A stretch of 64,000 bases of DNA from JANQRZ01 sp965214485 (GCA_965214485.1 CBDCBW010000012.1:248001-312000); one strand, 5' to 3'. Shown: positions 32,763 to 40,735, numbered from the stretch's first letter. Made by a program: numbers and translations. The notes: generated from the letters alone by a model not told the origin.

Positions 32763-34910
32763 ATGCGCCCCACCACGCTGCTCGTCCTACTCGCCGGTTG
32801 GCTGCCCGTTGTGCTCGCCGGTTTGCTCGCGTCGGGGTGCACCCGCGGCGCGCCGGAGGCCCCCGGGCCCGTCGCCGCAGCCGAGGTCGCCTACGTCGGC
32901 GACGAGGCGTGCGCGTCGTGCCACCCCGACCTCTACGCGAGCTACCACCGGACGGGGATGGGCCGCTCGGTCTCGCGCTTCGACCGGGCGACGGCCCCGG
33001 AGCGCTTCGACGCCGAGGGCCGGGGGCCGGTCGTCGAGAACGAGGCGAGCGGGTACGCCTACCAGGCGTTCGTCCGGGGCGACACGCTCTTTCAGCGCGA
33101 GACCCGGCGCGACGCGCGCGGGCGTGTGACGTACGAGCGGGTTCACCGCGCGGACTACGTCGTCGGGAGCGGGAACGCGACGCGCTCCTACCTGATGCAA
33201 GAGAACGGCTTCGTCACCGAGATGCCGCTGACGTGGTACGTCGAGCGCGCGCTGTGGGACATGAGCCCCGGCTACCACACCTCGAACAGCCGCTTCAGCC
33301 GCCCGGCCAACCTCGAGTGCATGACGTGCCACAACGGCCTGCCCGAGCACACGGCGTTCACCCAGAATCACTACGCCGAGCTCCCCCTCGGGATCACCTG
33401 CGAGCGGTGCCACGGGCCGGGCGGCGGGCACGTCGAGGCGTGGCTCGCCGGGGTCGAGCCTGACGAGGCCGAGAACGTCGTCAACCCGGCGAAGCTCGAG
33501 CGCAGCCTCCAGCTCGCCGTCTGCCAGCAGTGCCACCTCGAAGGCCTCACCGTCTTCCAGCCCGGCGAGGACCCGACGACGTTCCGCCCCGGCGACGCCC
33601 TCGCCGCCCACCGCAGCGTCTTCGCCCGGCTCGACCAGATCGAGGACCCGGACGACTTCGGGATTGCCTCGCACGGCCTCCGGCTCGCGCTCAGCGCGTG
33701 CTTCAAGGAGAGCGACCTGACCTGCACCACCTGCCACGACCCGCACCAGCCCACGGCGGACTTCGGCCCCGACGCCTTCAACGCGACGTGCCGAAGCTGC
33801 CACGGCGGAAACACGAGCGGCGGAAACACGAGCGGCGGGGACGCGAGGGGCGGGGACGCGAGGGGCGAGGCCGCCGGGCACGAGGCCGTCTGCGAGCGGC
33901 CCGGCCCCGAGACCCTCGCCGAGGCCCTCGCGGGTGACTGCTTGAGCTGCCACCTCCAGGTCGGCGGCACCTCCGACATCCCGCACGTCTCGTTCACCGA
34001 CCACTGGATCCGCCGCGAGCTCCCGCCGGCCCGCCTGCCGGGGCTGATAGAGAGGGGGGAGGCTAGGGCCGAGCCGTACACGCTCGTCAACCTCCTCGCC
34101 GACGAGGCTGAGCGCGCTCCCGGCGGGGCCGACCTCGACGCCGCGCTCGCCACGTTCCACCTCTACGAGACGAAGCACCGCCTCGCGGCCTATCTGCCCG
34201 GCGTCGTCGCCGGGCTCCGCCGGGGCCTCGCCGCCGGGGCCGACCACCCGGAGGCGCGCGTCGCGCTCGGCCGGGCCCTCATGGCGATGGACTCGCTGGC
34301 GGCGGCGGAGCGCGCGCTCGGCGACGCCTTCGACGCCCACCCGGGCGACGCGTGGGCGGCGTACTGGCTCGGCCTCGTGCGCAGCCGGCGGGGGAGGGCG
34401 GAGGCGGCGCTGGGCCCGCTCCGCCGCGCGGTGGACCTCCAGCCGCTGCTCGTCGAGGCCCGGATCGCGCTCGGCGAAGCGCTCGCCGCCGCCGGGCAGA
34501 CGGACGCCGCCGTCGCCCAACTCGAAGCCGCCGTGGCGACGGATTCGGTCCACCACCCGGCGGCGTGGAACAACCTCGGCTTCGTCCACCTCCAGGCGGG
34601 CCGGACGCAGGAGGCCGAGCGCGCGCTCGCCGCGGCCGTCCGGCTCGACCCGCGCTTTGCCGAAGCCCGCGTCAACCTGGGCTCGGTGTATTTGCTGACC
34701 GAGCAGCTCGGCCGGGCGGTGGAGCAGTTCGAGGCCGCGGTGGACGCCCGGCCCGACTACGGCCCGGCCTACGGCAACCTCGGCGTCGCCTATCTCCAGC
34801 AGGGCCGCACCGCCGACGCCCGCCGGATGTTCGAGCGCCTGCTCGCCCTCGACCCGGCGGACCGACGCGCCCGCGCCTACCTCGCCCAACTCTCAGGGGG
34901 GCAAGAATGA
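32763..34910 (+). CDS. multiheme c-type cytochrome lipoprotein with TPR domain
   Basis: A 715-aa protein with a lipoprotein-like signal (LLVLLAGWLPVVLAGLLASGC). The N-terminal ~390 residues hold seven CxxCH heme sites: CASCH, CMTCH, CERCH, CQQCH, CTTCH, CRSCH and CLSCH. The pattern is like cytochrome c554/NrfA-type multiheme proteins. A run of tandem repeats at 33805-33865 encodes a Gly/Asn/Thr/Ser and Gly/Asp/Ala/Arg linker before the last heme. The C-terminal third is TPR repeats (AAWNNLGFVHLQAGRTQEAE, AYGNLGVAYLQQGRTADA). The stop overlaps the ATG of the next gene, so the two are probably made together, as periplasmic or surface electron carriers attached to a protein-interaction scaffold. 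Confidence 0.88.
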   Translation: MRPTTLLVLLAGWLPVVLAGLLASGCTRGAPEAPGPVAAAEVAYVGDEACASCHPDLYASYHRTGMGRSVSRFDRATAPERFDAEGRGPVVENEASGYAYQAFVRGDTLFQRETRRDARGRVTYERVHRADYVVGSGNATRSYLMQENGFVTEMPLTWYVERALWDMSPGYHTSNSRFSRPANLECMTCHNGLPEHTAFTQNHYAELPLGITCERCHGPGGGHVEAWLAGVEPDEAENVVNPAKLERSLQLAVCQQCHLEGLTVFQPGEDPTTFRPGDALAAHRSVFARLDQIEDPDDFGIASHGLRLALSACFKESDLTCTTCHDPHQPTADFGPDAFNATCRSCHGGNTSGGNTSGGDARGGDARGEAAGHEAVCERPGPETLAEALAGDCLSCHLQVGGTSDIPHVSFTDHWIRRELPPARLPGLIERGEARAEPYTLVNLLADEAERAPGGADLDAALATFHLYETKHRLAAYLPGVVAGLRRGLAAGADHPEARVALGRALMAMDSLAAAERALGDAFDAHPGDAWAAYWLGLVRSRRGRAEAALGPLRRAVDLQPLLVEARIALGEALAAAGQTDAAVAQLEAAVATDSVHHPAAWNNLGFVHLQAGRTQEAERALAAAVRLDPRFAEARVNLGSVYLLTEQLGRAVEQFEAAVDARPDYGPAYGNLGVAYLQQGRTADARRMFERLLALDPADRRARAYLAQLSGGQE

Positions 34911-35956
34911 AAGAGCGAAACGGGGGAAGGACGAAACGAGGAGCGGAAGGGTGGGGGAAGAGGCTTCTTTCGCTCGTCCGCTCGTCCGCTCTTCCGCTGC
35001 TAATCCTCCTCGCCGGATGTGGCGAGACCGAAACCGACGGCCTCCGGCTCGACCTGGACAAGCGCGACCCCGAGCGGCTCCTCCGGTTCTACCTGGGCTC
35101 GTACGTCGGGCCGGACGGCGGCGACGCCGTCGAGGCCGGGCTGCTCTCGGACGACGGCGGCTGGCGGCTCCACCCCGAGGGGCTCGGTGCCCCGCTGCGC
35201 GCCGCGCTCGACAGCGCAAACGCCGACGGCGACGGGGCCCTCGACTGGGACGAGTTCGTCGCCTTCATCGACCGGACCTACGCCGAGGCGCGGAGCCTCC
35301 CGCCGACGCTCGACGCCTTCCGCGACGCGGTGCCCTACGCCGACGCTGACGCCGACGGCGGCGCGGCGTGGTTCACCGTCGAGATCGACGGGGTGATGAC
35401 GAACGCCCGGCGGCGCGTCTTCGTCCCGATGTCCAGCCTCCGGTCGGCGCTCGAGGGCTACCACGAGAACGGCGAGCGGCTGATCTACCCCGTCGGCACC
35501 GCGCTCGTCGGCGAGCACCGGGCCGGCGGCGACGCCGGGGGCGATGCCGGGGGTGACCTCGCCGAGACGACCGTGATGCGGAAGCGCGCCGACGGGTTCT
35601 GGGACTTCTTCGTCTACGGGGCCGATGGCTCCCTCGCCCCGGCGACGGCGACCGAGCCGCGCCCGCTCCGCAGCCCCACGCAGTGCGTCGGCTGCCACTT
35701 CGGGCAGAAGCTCTTCGAGCCGGAGAAGAGCTTCCCCGCGCCCGCGCCCGACGGGCCGTTCGGACCGCGCGGCCTCCACGTCGGAGCCGACGGCCGGGAT
35801 GCCGAGGTGGTCGCCTTCTTCGACGAGCACGCCAAGCGGAGCGACACCGCGCTCGGCGTCTACGGCACCCTCTTCGCCTCGCGGCTCCTCGCCGAGCGCG
35901 CCGCCGGGCGGCTCGCCCCCGAGGACGCGGCGCTCCTCGACGCGCTGGGGCTCTGA
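34907..35956 (+). CDS. lipoprotein with EF-hand and single CxxCH heme site
   Basis: 349 aa. Basic N-terminus, hydrophobic stretch SALPLLILLAGCGE with lipobox LAGC. A classical EF-hand calcium loop lies in ANADGDGALDWDEFVAF (about residues 104-120). A single heme attachment site lies in TQCVGCHFGQ. The gene starts with an ATGA overlap with the multiheme cytochrome-TPR gene, so it is probably a partner in the same electron-transfer system. A Gly/Asp/Ala tandem stretch (AGGDAGGDAGGD) interrupts the central domain. The N-terminal leader of about 25 residues before the signal is long; a later start is possible but no better ATG is in frame. Confidence 0.82.
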   Translation: MKERNGGRTKRGAEGWGKRLLSLVRSSALPLLILLAGCGETETDGLRLDLDKRDPERLLRFYLGSYVGPDGGDAVEAGLLSDDGGWRLHPEGLGAPLRAALDSANADGDGALDWDEFVAFIDRTYAEARSLPPTLDAFRDAVPYADADADGGAAWFTVEIDGVMTNARRRVFVPMSSLRSALEGYHENGERLIYPVGTALVGEHRAGGDAGGDAGGDLAETTVMRKRADGFWDFFVYGADGSLAPATATEPRPLRSPTQCVGCHFGQKLFEPEKSFPAPAPDGPFGPRGLHVGADGRDAEVVAFFDEHAKRSDTALGVYGTLFASRLLAERAAGRLAPEDAALLDALGL

Positions 35957-35971
35957 TGCCCCGTCTCGACG

Positions 35972-36280
35972 ATGCCCCGTCTCGACCGAATCTCGCGGCT
36001 CGACCGCATCCCGCTCTGGCTGCTCGCCGCCGCCGCCGGCTTCATGGCGCTCGCGCCCTTCGTCCCGGAGCCGCATCTGTGGCGCGACCTGCGGTGGCTC
36101 GTCGCGGGCGAGCTCACCCGGCCCCGCGACCTCTTCGACCTGGCCTGGCACGGCGCGCTGCCCGCCCTGCTCGTCGTCCGGTTGGTTCGGGACCGAAGGC
36201 GAAAGGCGGAGTCGAGAAAAGCCGAGCGGCGAGAGGCCGAGCGGCGAGAGGCCGAGCGGCGAGAGGCCGAGGGGAGATAG
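35972..36280 (+). CDS. small two-helix membrane protein with charged tail (type often annotated 'RND transporter')
   Basis: 102 aa. IPLWLLAAAAGFMALAPFVPEPH and WHGALPALLVVRLV are hydrophobic, with RDLRWLVAGELTRPRDLFDL between them. Short proteins with this pattern (PFVPEPHL--K-RML--GEL--P-D-FDL--H) are common in environmental bacteria and carry an unhelpful RND transporter label. The last 27 residues are a KAERREAE repeat encoded by a 15-bp tandem repeat (about 36220-36272). It lies 15 bp after the heme lipoprotein gene, so probably in the same operon. Confidence 0.68.
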   Translation: MPRLDRISRLDRIPLWLLAAAAGFMALAPFVPEPHLWRDLRWLVAGELTRPRDLFDLAWHGALPALLVVRLVRDRRRKAESRKAERREAERREAERREAEGR

Positions 36281-36305
36281 CACAGGACGCTGGTAGCGGC
36301 ATCGC

Positions 36306-36316
36306 TATCTTCGGGG
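36306..36316 (+). promoter_or_regulatory. promoter-like TATCTTCGGGG motif before folB
   Basis: 27 nt before ATG 36343; the same sequence and spacing as before the PfkB-like gene. Confidence 0.35.
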
Positions 36317-36342
36317 CGCAGCCTCATCCACCACCCACCTGC

Positions 36343-36741
36343 ATGGCTGACTCCACTACCGACACGACCGGCACGGTCCGGCTCGTCAACGCCGTCTTCT
36401 ACGCGCACCACGGCGTGATGCAGGAGGAGCACCGCATCGGCGGGCGCTACGAGGTGGACGTGGCGATGGACCTCGACTTCCGCGCCGCCGCCGAGCACGA
36501 CGACCTCGACCGGACGGTCGACTACGAGCGGGTCTACGCCCTCGTCCGCGAGCACGTCACGGGCAACACGTTCTACCTCATCGAGAAGCTGGCCTACCAG
36601 ATCGCCCACGCCGTCCTCGACCGGTTCGGGATCGCCCGGCGCGTCGAGGTGACGGTGCGCAAGGCGAACCCGCCCGTCGGCGGGTCGGTGGACCGGGCCG
36701 AGGTCGTGTACCGGGCCGTGCGCGCGCAGGAGGAGCTATGA
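36343..36741 (+). CDS. folB: dihydroneopterin aldolase
   Basis: 132 aa. The family core is visible: AVFYAHHGVMQEEHRIGGRY (substrate-binding loop), YEVDVAMDLDF, LDRTVDYERVYALVREHV, LIEKLAYQIA (Glu/Lys region), then VTVRKANPPVGGSVDRAEV with the conserved lysine. The enzyme converts 7,8-dihydroneopterin to 6-hydroxymethyl-dihydropterin in folate synthesis. Its stop overlaps the start of the FolK-containing fusion gene (ATGA at 36738-36741), so consecutive steps of the pathway are translationally coupled. The longer upstream frame overlaps the preceding gene and is not used. Confidence 0.93.
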   Translation: MADSTTDTTGTVRLVNAVFYAHHGVMQEEHRIGGRYEVDVAMDLDFRAAAEHDDLDRTVDYERVYALVREHVTGNTFYLIEKLAYQIAHAVLDRFGIARRVEVTVRKANPPVGGSVDRAEVVYRAVRAQEEL

Positions 36742-37985
36742 GCGGGCGCGACGAAGCACGGGCCTTCGTCGGGCTCGGGGCCAACCTGGGCGACCGGGCG
36801 GGGCAGCTCCGCACCGCGATCCGCGCGCTCGCCGCCGAGCCCGAGGTCCGCGCCGGCGCGGTCTCGCCGGTCTACGAGAGCGCCGCCCACACGCTCCCCG
36901 GCGGCGAGGCGCAGCCGCCGTTCCTCAACGCCGTGGCCGAGCTGCGGACGACGCTCGAACCCCGCCTCCTGCTCGCGCTCTTCGAGCGCATCGAGCGCGC
37001 CGCCGGGCGCGAGCGCGCCAGCGACCCGGCCGGCGACCCGGCCGGCAACCCGGCCGCGCGCTGGGCCCCGCGCCCGCTCGACCTCGACCTGCTGCTCTAC
37101 GACGACCGCGTGATCCGCACCGACGCGCTCGCCGTGCCCCACCCGCGCCTCGCCGAGCGCCGCTTCGTGCTCCGGCCCCTCGCCGACCTCGCCCCGGACC
37201 TCGTCGTCCCCGTGCTCGACGCCTCGGTCCGCGCGCTCCTCGACGCGTGCCCCGACGCCGGGCCGGTCCGCCGGACGCAGTACCGCCTCGACGGGTCGCT
37301 GACCGACACGCAGCCGATCCTGCCGGAGGCGCTCCGCTACGTCGCCGTCGAGGGCGTCATCGGGGCGGGGAAGACCTCGCTCGCCCGGCCCCTCGCCGAG
37401 CGGATGGGGGCGCGGCTCGTGCTCGAGGAGTTCGAGGAGAACCCGTTCCTGCCGGACTTCTACCGCGACCCCGTGCGGTGGGCCTTCCACACCCAGCTCG
37501 CGTTCCTCGCCAGCCGCTTCCGCCAGCAAAAAGCCCTCGGCGCGGGCGACCTCTTCCACCACGCTACGGTCGCCGACTACACCTTCGACAAGGACCGCAT
37601 CTTCGCCCACATCACCCTCGGCGGCGACGAGCTGCGGCTCTACGAAACCCTCTACGGCCTGATGGAGACCGCGACCCCGCAGCCCGACCTCGTGGTCTAC
37701 CTCCAGAGCTCGCTCGACCGGCTGATGCACAACATCGCGCAGCGCGGGCGGGAGTACGAGAAACATATGGAGCGGGGCTACATCGCCGAGCTGGCAGGCG
37801 CGTACGACCGCTACTTCAAGCACTACTCGAAGGGCCCGCTGCTCGTCGTCGACGCCACGACGATGGACTTCGTGAACGACCCCGAGGACTTCGAGCGGCT
37901 CGTCCGGCAGATCGCCGCGATGGCCGGGCGACCCGGCACCGTGCGCTTCAACCCAGCGGCGGAGGGGCAGCTCGATCTGCTGTGA
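36738..37985 (+). CDS. FolK (HPPK)-deoxynucleoside kinase fusion protein
   Basis: 415 aa with two domains. Residues ~8-180 are 6-hydroxymethyl-dihydropterin pyrophosphokinase: FVGLGANLGDR, PPFLNAVAEL, RWAPRPLDLDLLLYDD (Mg-binding Asp pair), VPHPRLAERRFVLRPLADL. Residues ~198-405 are a deoxynucleoside kinase: P-loop GVIGAGKTSLA (207-217), LEEFEENPFLPDFY, DYTFDKDRIFA, and QRGREYEKHMERGYIAEL. No stop separates the two domains, so it is one polypeptide coupling folate and deoxynucleotide salvage chemistry. A 12-bp tandem repeat (37024-37059, DPAGDPAGNPA) lies in a loop of the FolK part. Each domain appears complete with its key residues. Confidence 0.9.
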   Translation: MSGRDEARAFVGLGANLGDRAGQLRTAIRALAAEPEVRAGAVSPVYESAAHTLPGGEAQPPFLNAVAELRTTLEPRLLLALFERIERAAGRERASDPAGDPAGNPAARWAPRPLDLDLLLYDDRVIRTDALAVPHPRLAERRFVLRPLADLAPDLVVPVLDASVRALLDACPDAGPVRRTQYRLDGSLTDTQPILPEALRYVAVEGVIGAGKTSLARPLAERMGARLVLEEFEENPFLPDFYRDPVRWAFHTQLAFLASRFRQQKALGAGDLFHHATVADYTFDKDRIFAHITLGGDELRLYETLYGLMETATPQPDLVVYLQSSLDRLMHNIAQRGREYEKHMERGYIAELAGAYDRYFKHYSKGPLLVVDATTMDFVNDPEDFERLVRQIAAMAGRPGTVRFNPAAEGQLDLL

Positions 37986-38066
37986 GGGAGCCGGGAGGGG
38001 CGGGCACCGTGGGGGGACGAATCGAACCCCACAGCGATCGAACCCCACAGCGGCGGCCTCCCCCCG

Positions 38067-38780
38067 TCACACCCCGACGCTGAGCGTCAGGGTCGTGTAC
38101 GTCTGCACGGCCCGTCCGCCGTGGCGACCGGGGCGGAAGCGCGTGCGCTGCACCGCGTCGAGCACGGCCTCCTCGACGCCGTAGCCGATCTCGGCGACGC
38201 GCTCCTCGCGGTCCTTTGCGCCGAGCAGGATGCGTTCGAGGATGAGGGTTTCCTGCACCCGGCCCCGCTCGTCGATCAGGGCGCGGACGCGGACGCGGGC
38301 GCGGATGTCGCGGCGCTCGGCCTCGCGCGGGTAGTCCGGGAAGACCGGCGTCACGGTGCGCGGCCGGCGGTCGGCGCGCTCGACGAAGGCCGGTCCTTCG
38401 GGTTCGCCCTCGACCTGCTCCAGCCCCGGCGGCGCGTCGATCTCGACCGGCGCGACCTCCGGGCTGAGGTCGAGCGGCTCGAGGTCGACCTCTTCGACGA
38501 CCACCTCGTCCGGGACCTCGACCGGCGGCAGCGTCGGCGGCGGCGGCGGGGCGGCATGCCGGGCCTGCGCCGTCGGCTCGATCCGCTCGAGCTCGATCCG
38601 CTCCTGCGGCGCGGCGACGTAGCGCCGCTCGGCGGCCTGTTTCTGGGCGGGCCAGAGCCGGAAGGCGAGCGTCAGCACGAGCAGGCTGAGGGCGAGCGCG
38701 CCGAGGATGCGCGGCCCGTAGGCGCGGCGGTGGCCCTCAGTGCGGAGCCGGCGAGGAGACGATGGAGTCGGGCGAGGCAC
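38067..38780 (-). CDS. TonB-like energy transducer protein
   Basis: 237 aa from GTG 38780. An N-terminal membrane anchor (ILGALALSLLVLTLAFRLW) follows a basic stretch. A Pro/Glu/Val-rich periplasmic spacer (PPPPPTLPPVEVPDEVVVEE) comes next. The C-terminal TonB domain has VFPDYPREAERRDIRARVRV, LIDERGRVQE, and VLDAVQRTRFRPGRHGGRAV. TonB passes the proton-motive force to outer-membrane receptors such as the one at 55530. The frame also has an ATG at 38924, but the extra 48 residues are Arg-rich and overlap a promoter-like TATACT (38815-38810). No ExbB or ExbD gene is adjacent. Confidence 0.82.
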   Translation of the reverse strand: MPRPTPSSPRRLRTEGHRRAYGPRILGALALSLLVLTLAFRLWPAQKQAAERRYVAAPQERIELERIEPTAQARHAAPPPPPTLPPVEVPDEVVVEEVDLEPLDLSPEVAPVEIDAPPGLEQVEGEPEGPAFVERADRRPRTVTPVFPDYPREAERRDIRARVRVRALIDERGRVQETLILERILLGAKDREERVAEIGYGVEEAVLDAVQRTRFRPGRHGGRAVQTYTTLTLSVGV

Positions 38781-38879
38781 GGGAGCAGAACGGAGCGGAT
38801 CGCGCCGGAAGTATAGCCCGCGCGCGGTGTGAAAAGAGGCAGAAAGGCGCGCCGCCGGCGCGAGGCGGGGCCGCCCGCC

Positions 38880-38909
38880 TTGACCGGACCTCGCGTCGCG
38901 GCGTAGCTT
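38880..38909 (+). promoter_or_regulatory. candidate sigma70-type promoter of carA
   Basis: TTGACC (38880-38885), 18-nt spacer, TAGCTT (38904-38909). The predicted start of transcription near 38916 leaves a leader of about 180 nt before carA. The remainder of 38781-39097 holds no gene other than this leader. Confidence 0.5.
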
Positions 38910-38995
38910 TCGCCCGTGCGTCACCCGCCTGCCCCTCGCCCCCCCGTGCCCGACGTCTTCCTCCTCCGCCCGACCCCGCCCGGAGCCGACTCGCT

Positions 38996-39028
38996 CCCCA
39001 GCCTTCCCGTTTTGGGGAGGCTTTTTTT
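38996..39028 (+). terminator. terminator with competing hairpin in the carA leader (candidate attenuator)
   Basis: Stem 39001-39008 with 39014-39021 (one G-U pair), loop GTTTT, followed by seven T. It lies 70 nt before the carA start and downstream of the likely promoter. CCCCA (38996-39000) can instead pair with TGGGG (39013-39017), which would disrupt the terminator. Confidence 0.6.
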
Positions 39029-39097
39029 ATGCCGCCCCGTCCGGCGACGCGTGCCGCCTGACCACCCCGCCCGCCTCCCCCTCGGCCTCCAGCGTCC

Positions 39098-40240
39098 ATG
39101 ACTCCCGATCCCACCCCCGCCCGCCCGCCCGCCAAGCTCGCGCTCGCAGACGGCACCGTCGTCACCGGCGTCGCCGTCGGGCACGCCGGCGAGACGGCGG
39201 GCGAGCTGTGCTTCAACACCAGCATGTCCGGCTACCAAGAGATCATGACCGACCCGAGCTACGTCGGGCAGATCATGATGATGACGTACCCGCACATCGG
39301 CAACTACGGTGCCTCCAGCGAGGACCTCGAGGCCGACGGCCCCCGCGTCGCCGGCCTCGTCACCCGGGCGTTCGTCGACGCGTACTCGAACCGGCAGGCC
39401 GACGAGAGCTTCGAGGACTGGATGCGGCGGCACGAGCTCGTCGGGATATCGGGCATCGACACGCGGCGGCTCGTCCGGCACATCCGCGAGGGCGGCGTCC
39501 TCAACGCCGTGATCTCGTCGGTGGACCTCGACGACGCCTCGCTCGTGGCGAAGGCCCGCGCCCACCCGAGCATGGCCGGGCTGGAGCTCGCGAGCCGCGT
39601 CACCACCGAGGCACCCTACGACTTCGCCGAGGCCGCCGAAGGCGGTTCTGAAGGCCCGCGCATCGCGGTCTACGACTACGGCGTCAAGCGCAACATCCTC
39701 CGCTCCTTCGAGCGGCGCGGCTGCGCCGTCCGCGTCTTCCCCGCCGACACCCCGCTCACCGAGGTCCTGGACTGGAACCCCGACGGCCTCTTCTTCTCCA
39801 ACGGCCCCGGCGACCCGCGCGCGATGCCCGGCGCGGTCGAGACCGCCAAGGCCGCCGCCGAGAGCGGGCTGCCGACCTTCGGGATCTGCCTCGGCCACCA
39901 GCTGATGGGGCTCGCGCAGGGGATGGAGGTCTACAAGATGAAGGTCGGCCACCGGGGCGCGAACCAGCCCGTCCAGAACCTCGACCGCGGCGACGTCGAA
40001 ATCTCGACCCAGAACCACGGCTTCGCCGTGCAGGAAGACTCGATCACCGACGCCGTCGCCCGCGTCACCCACCGCAACCTCAACGACGGCACCGTCGAGG
40101 GGCTGCGCTTCGCGGCCTTCCCCGGCCTCTCGGTGCAGTACCACCCCGAGTCCAGCCCGGGCCCGCACGACAGCGCCTACCTCTTCGACGCCTTCCTCGA
40201 CCTCATCGCCGAGACCCGCGCCGCCGCCGAACCCTCATGA
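39098..40240 (+). CDS. carA: carbamoyl-phosphate synthase small (glutaminase) subunit
   Basis: 380 aa. The N-terminal domain shows LADGTVVTGVAVGHAGETAG, CFNTSMSGYQEIMTDPSY and GISGIDTRRLVRHIREGG. The C-terminal class I glutamine amidotransferase has SNGPGDP, nucleophile FGICLGHQLMGLA, VGHRGANQPV and the His-Glu pair in QYHPESSPGPHD. It supplies ammonia from glutamine to CarB for carbamoyl phosphate, the precursor of pyrimidines and arginine. A terminator-like hairpin in the leader suggests attenuation control. It is separated from carB by one small conserved gene on the same strand. Confidence 0.97.
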   Translation: MTPDPTPARPPAKLALADGTVVTGVAVGHAGETAGELCFNTSMSGYQEIMTDPSYVGQIMMMTYPHIGNYGASSEDLEADGPRVAGLVTRAFVDAYSNRQADESFEDWMRRHELVGISGIDTRRLVRHIREGGVLNAVISSVDLDDASLVAKARAHPSMAGLELASRVTTEAPYDFAEAAEGGSEGPRIAVYDYGVKRNILRSFERRGCAVRVFPADTPLTEVLDWNPDGLFFSNGPGDPRAMPGAVETAKAAAESGLPTFGICLGHQLMGLAQGMEVYKMKVGHRGANQPVQNLDRGDVEISTQNHGFAVQEDSITDAVARVTHRNLNDGTVEGLRFAAFPGLSVQYHPESSPGPHDSAYLFDAFLDLIAETRAAAEPS

Positions 40241-40422
40241 CTGCGCCTGATCCTCGCTCCTGCGTCGTCGGGTGCCCGGCTCCGCGCTCGCCCCTCGGCG
40301 TAGCGTGGCGGCTGCAGTGCGAGAGGAAGGCGCGCGGCCTGCTCCCGCCCAACCCCGAGGAGCGCGTTCGCAAACGGGTCGGTCGCCCGCGCACCCCTGT
40401 CACCTCTCACCCTGTCCGTCCA

Positions 40423-40659
40423 ATGGCAACCGAACGCAACGCCCACGTCGTCTACTTCGACCCCGACGCCGAGGGCGAGTCGGAGAGCCTCCGCGCCCTC
40501 AACGCCCTCCTGGGCGACGGCTGGCTCCCGCTCCACGTCGCCGCGATGGGCGGGGCCTCGACCGGCATCGACTCCGACCTCGCGCCGCGCGCCGGGTACG
40601 CCGCCCTCGTCATCTTGGAGCGCTCGAAAGACTACACCGTCAGCGGCTTCGGCGGCTGA
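40423..40659 (+). CDS. small conserved protein between carA and carB
   Basis: 78 aa: VVYFDPDAEGESESLRALN, LLGDGWLPLHVAAMGGAS, GYAALVILERS. The beta-alpha-beta-like layout with a GW-P-H-AAMG motif recalls DUF4177-type proteins, but I do not recognise a defined family. The frame extends upstream into the intergenic region, but ATG 40423 fits the start of conserved-looking sequence. Its place between carA and carB implies co-expression with pyrimidine or arginine synthesis; no function is known. Confidence 0.68.
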   Translation: MATERNAHVVYFDPDAEGESESLRALNALLGDGWLPLHVAAMGGASTGIDSDLAPRAGYAALVILERSKDYTVSGFGG

Positions 40660-40682
40660 GCCGACGCCTCCATTTCGATTTT

Positions 40683-40713
40683 CGTAGGGGCGGGTTTCAA
40701 ACCCGCCCCTACG
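40683..40713. repeat. 31-bp REP-like extragenic palindrome
   Basis: Two perfect 15-bp arms separated by one base (CGTAGGGGCGGGTTT / AAACCCGCCCCTACG). The same type of GTAGGGGCGGGTTT palindrome is widespread between genes of many unrelated bacteria. It lies 22 bp before carB and could form a processing or stabilising hairpin in the carA-carB transcript. Confidence 0.8.
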
Positions 40714-40735
40714 CACACATACAACGCCTCCGACT

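Noticed and set aside
37986..38066. Possible tRNA 3' half: GGGGTTCGATTC-like sequence on the minus strand at about 38020-38040
   Set aside because: The motif is part of a short direct repeat (TCGAACCCCACAGCG twice). No acceptor stem or anticodon arm can be folded around it.
38781..38924. Extended N-terminus of the TonB-like protein from ATG 38924
   Set aside because: The added 48 residues are Arg-rich and lie over a promoter-like region; the natural N-terminus with basic stretch and membrane anchor begins at GTG 38780.
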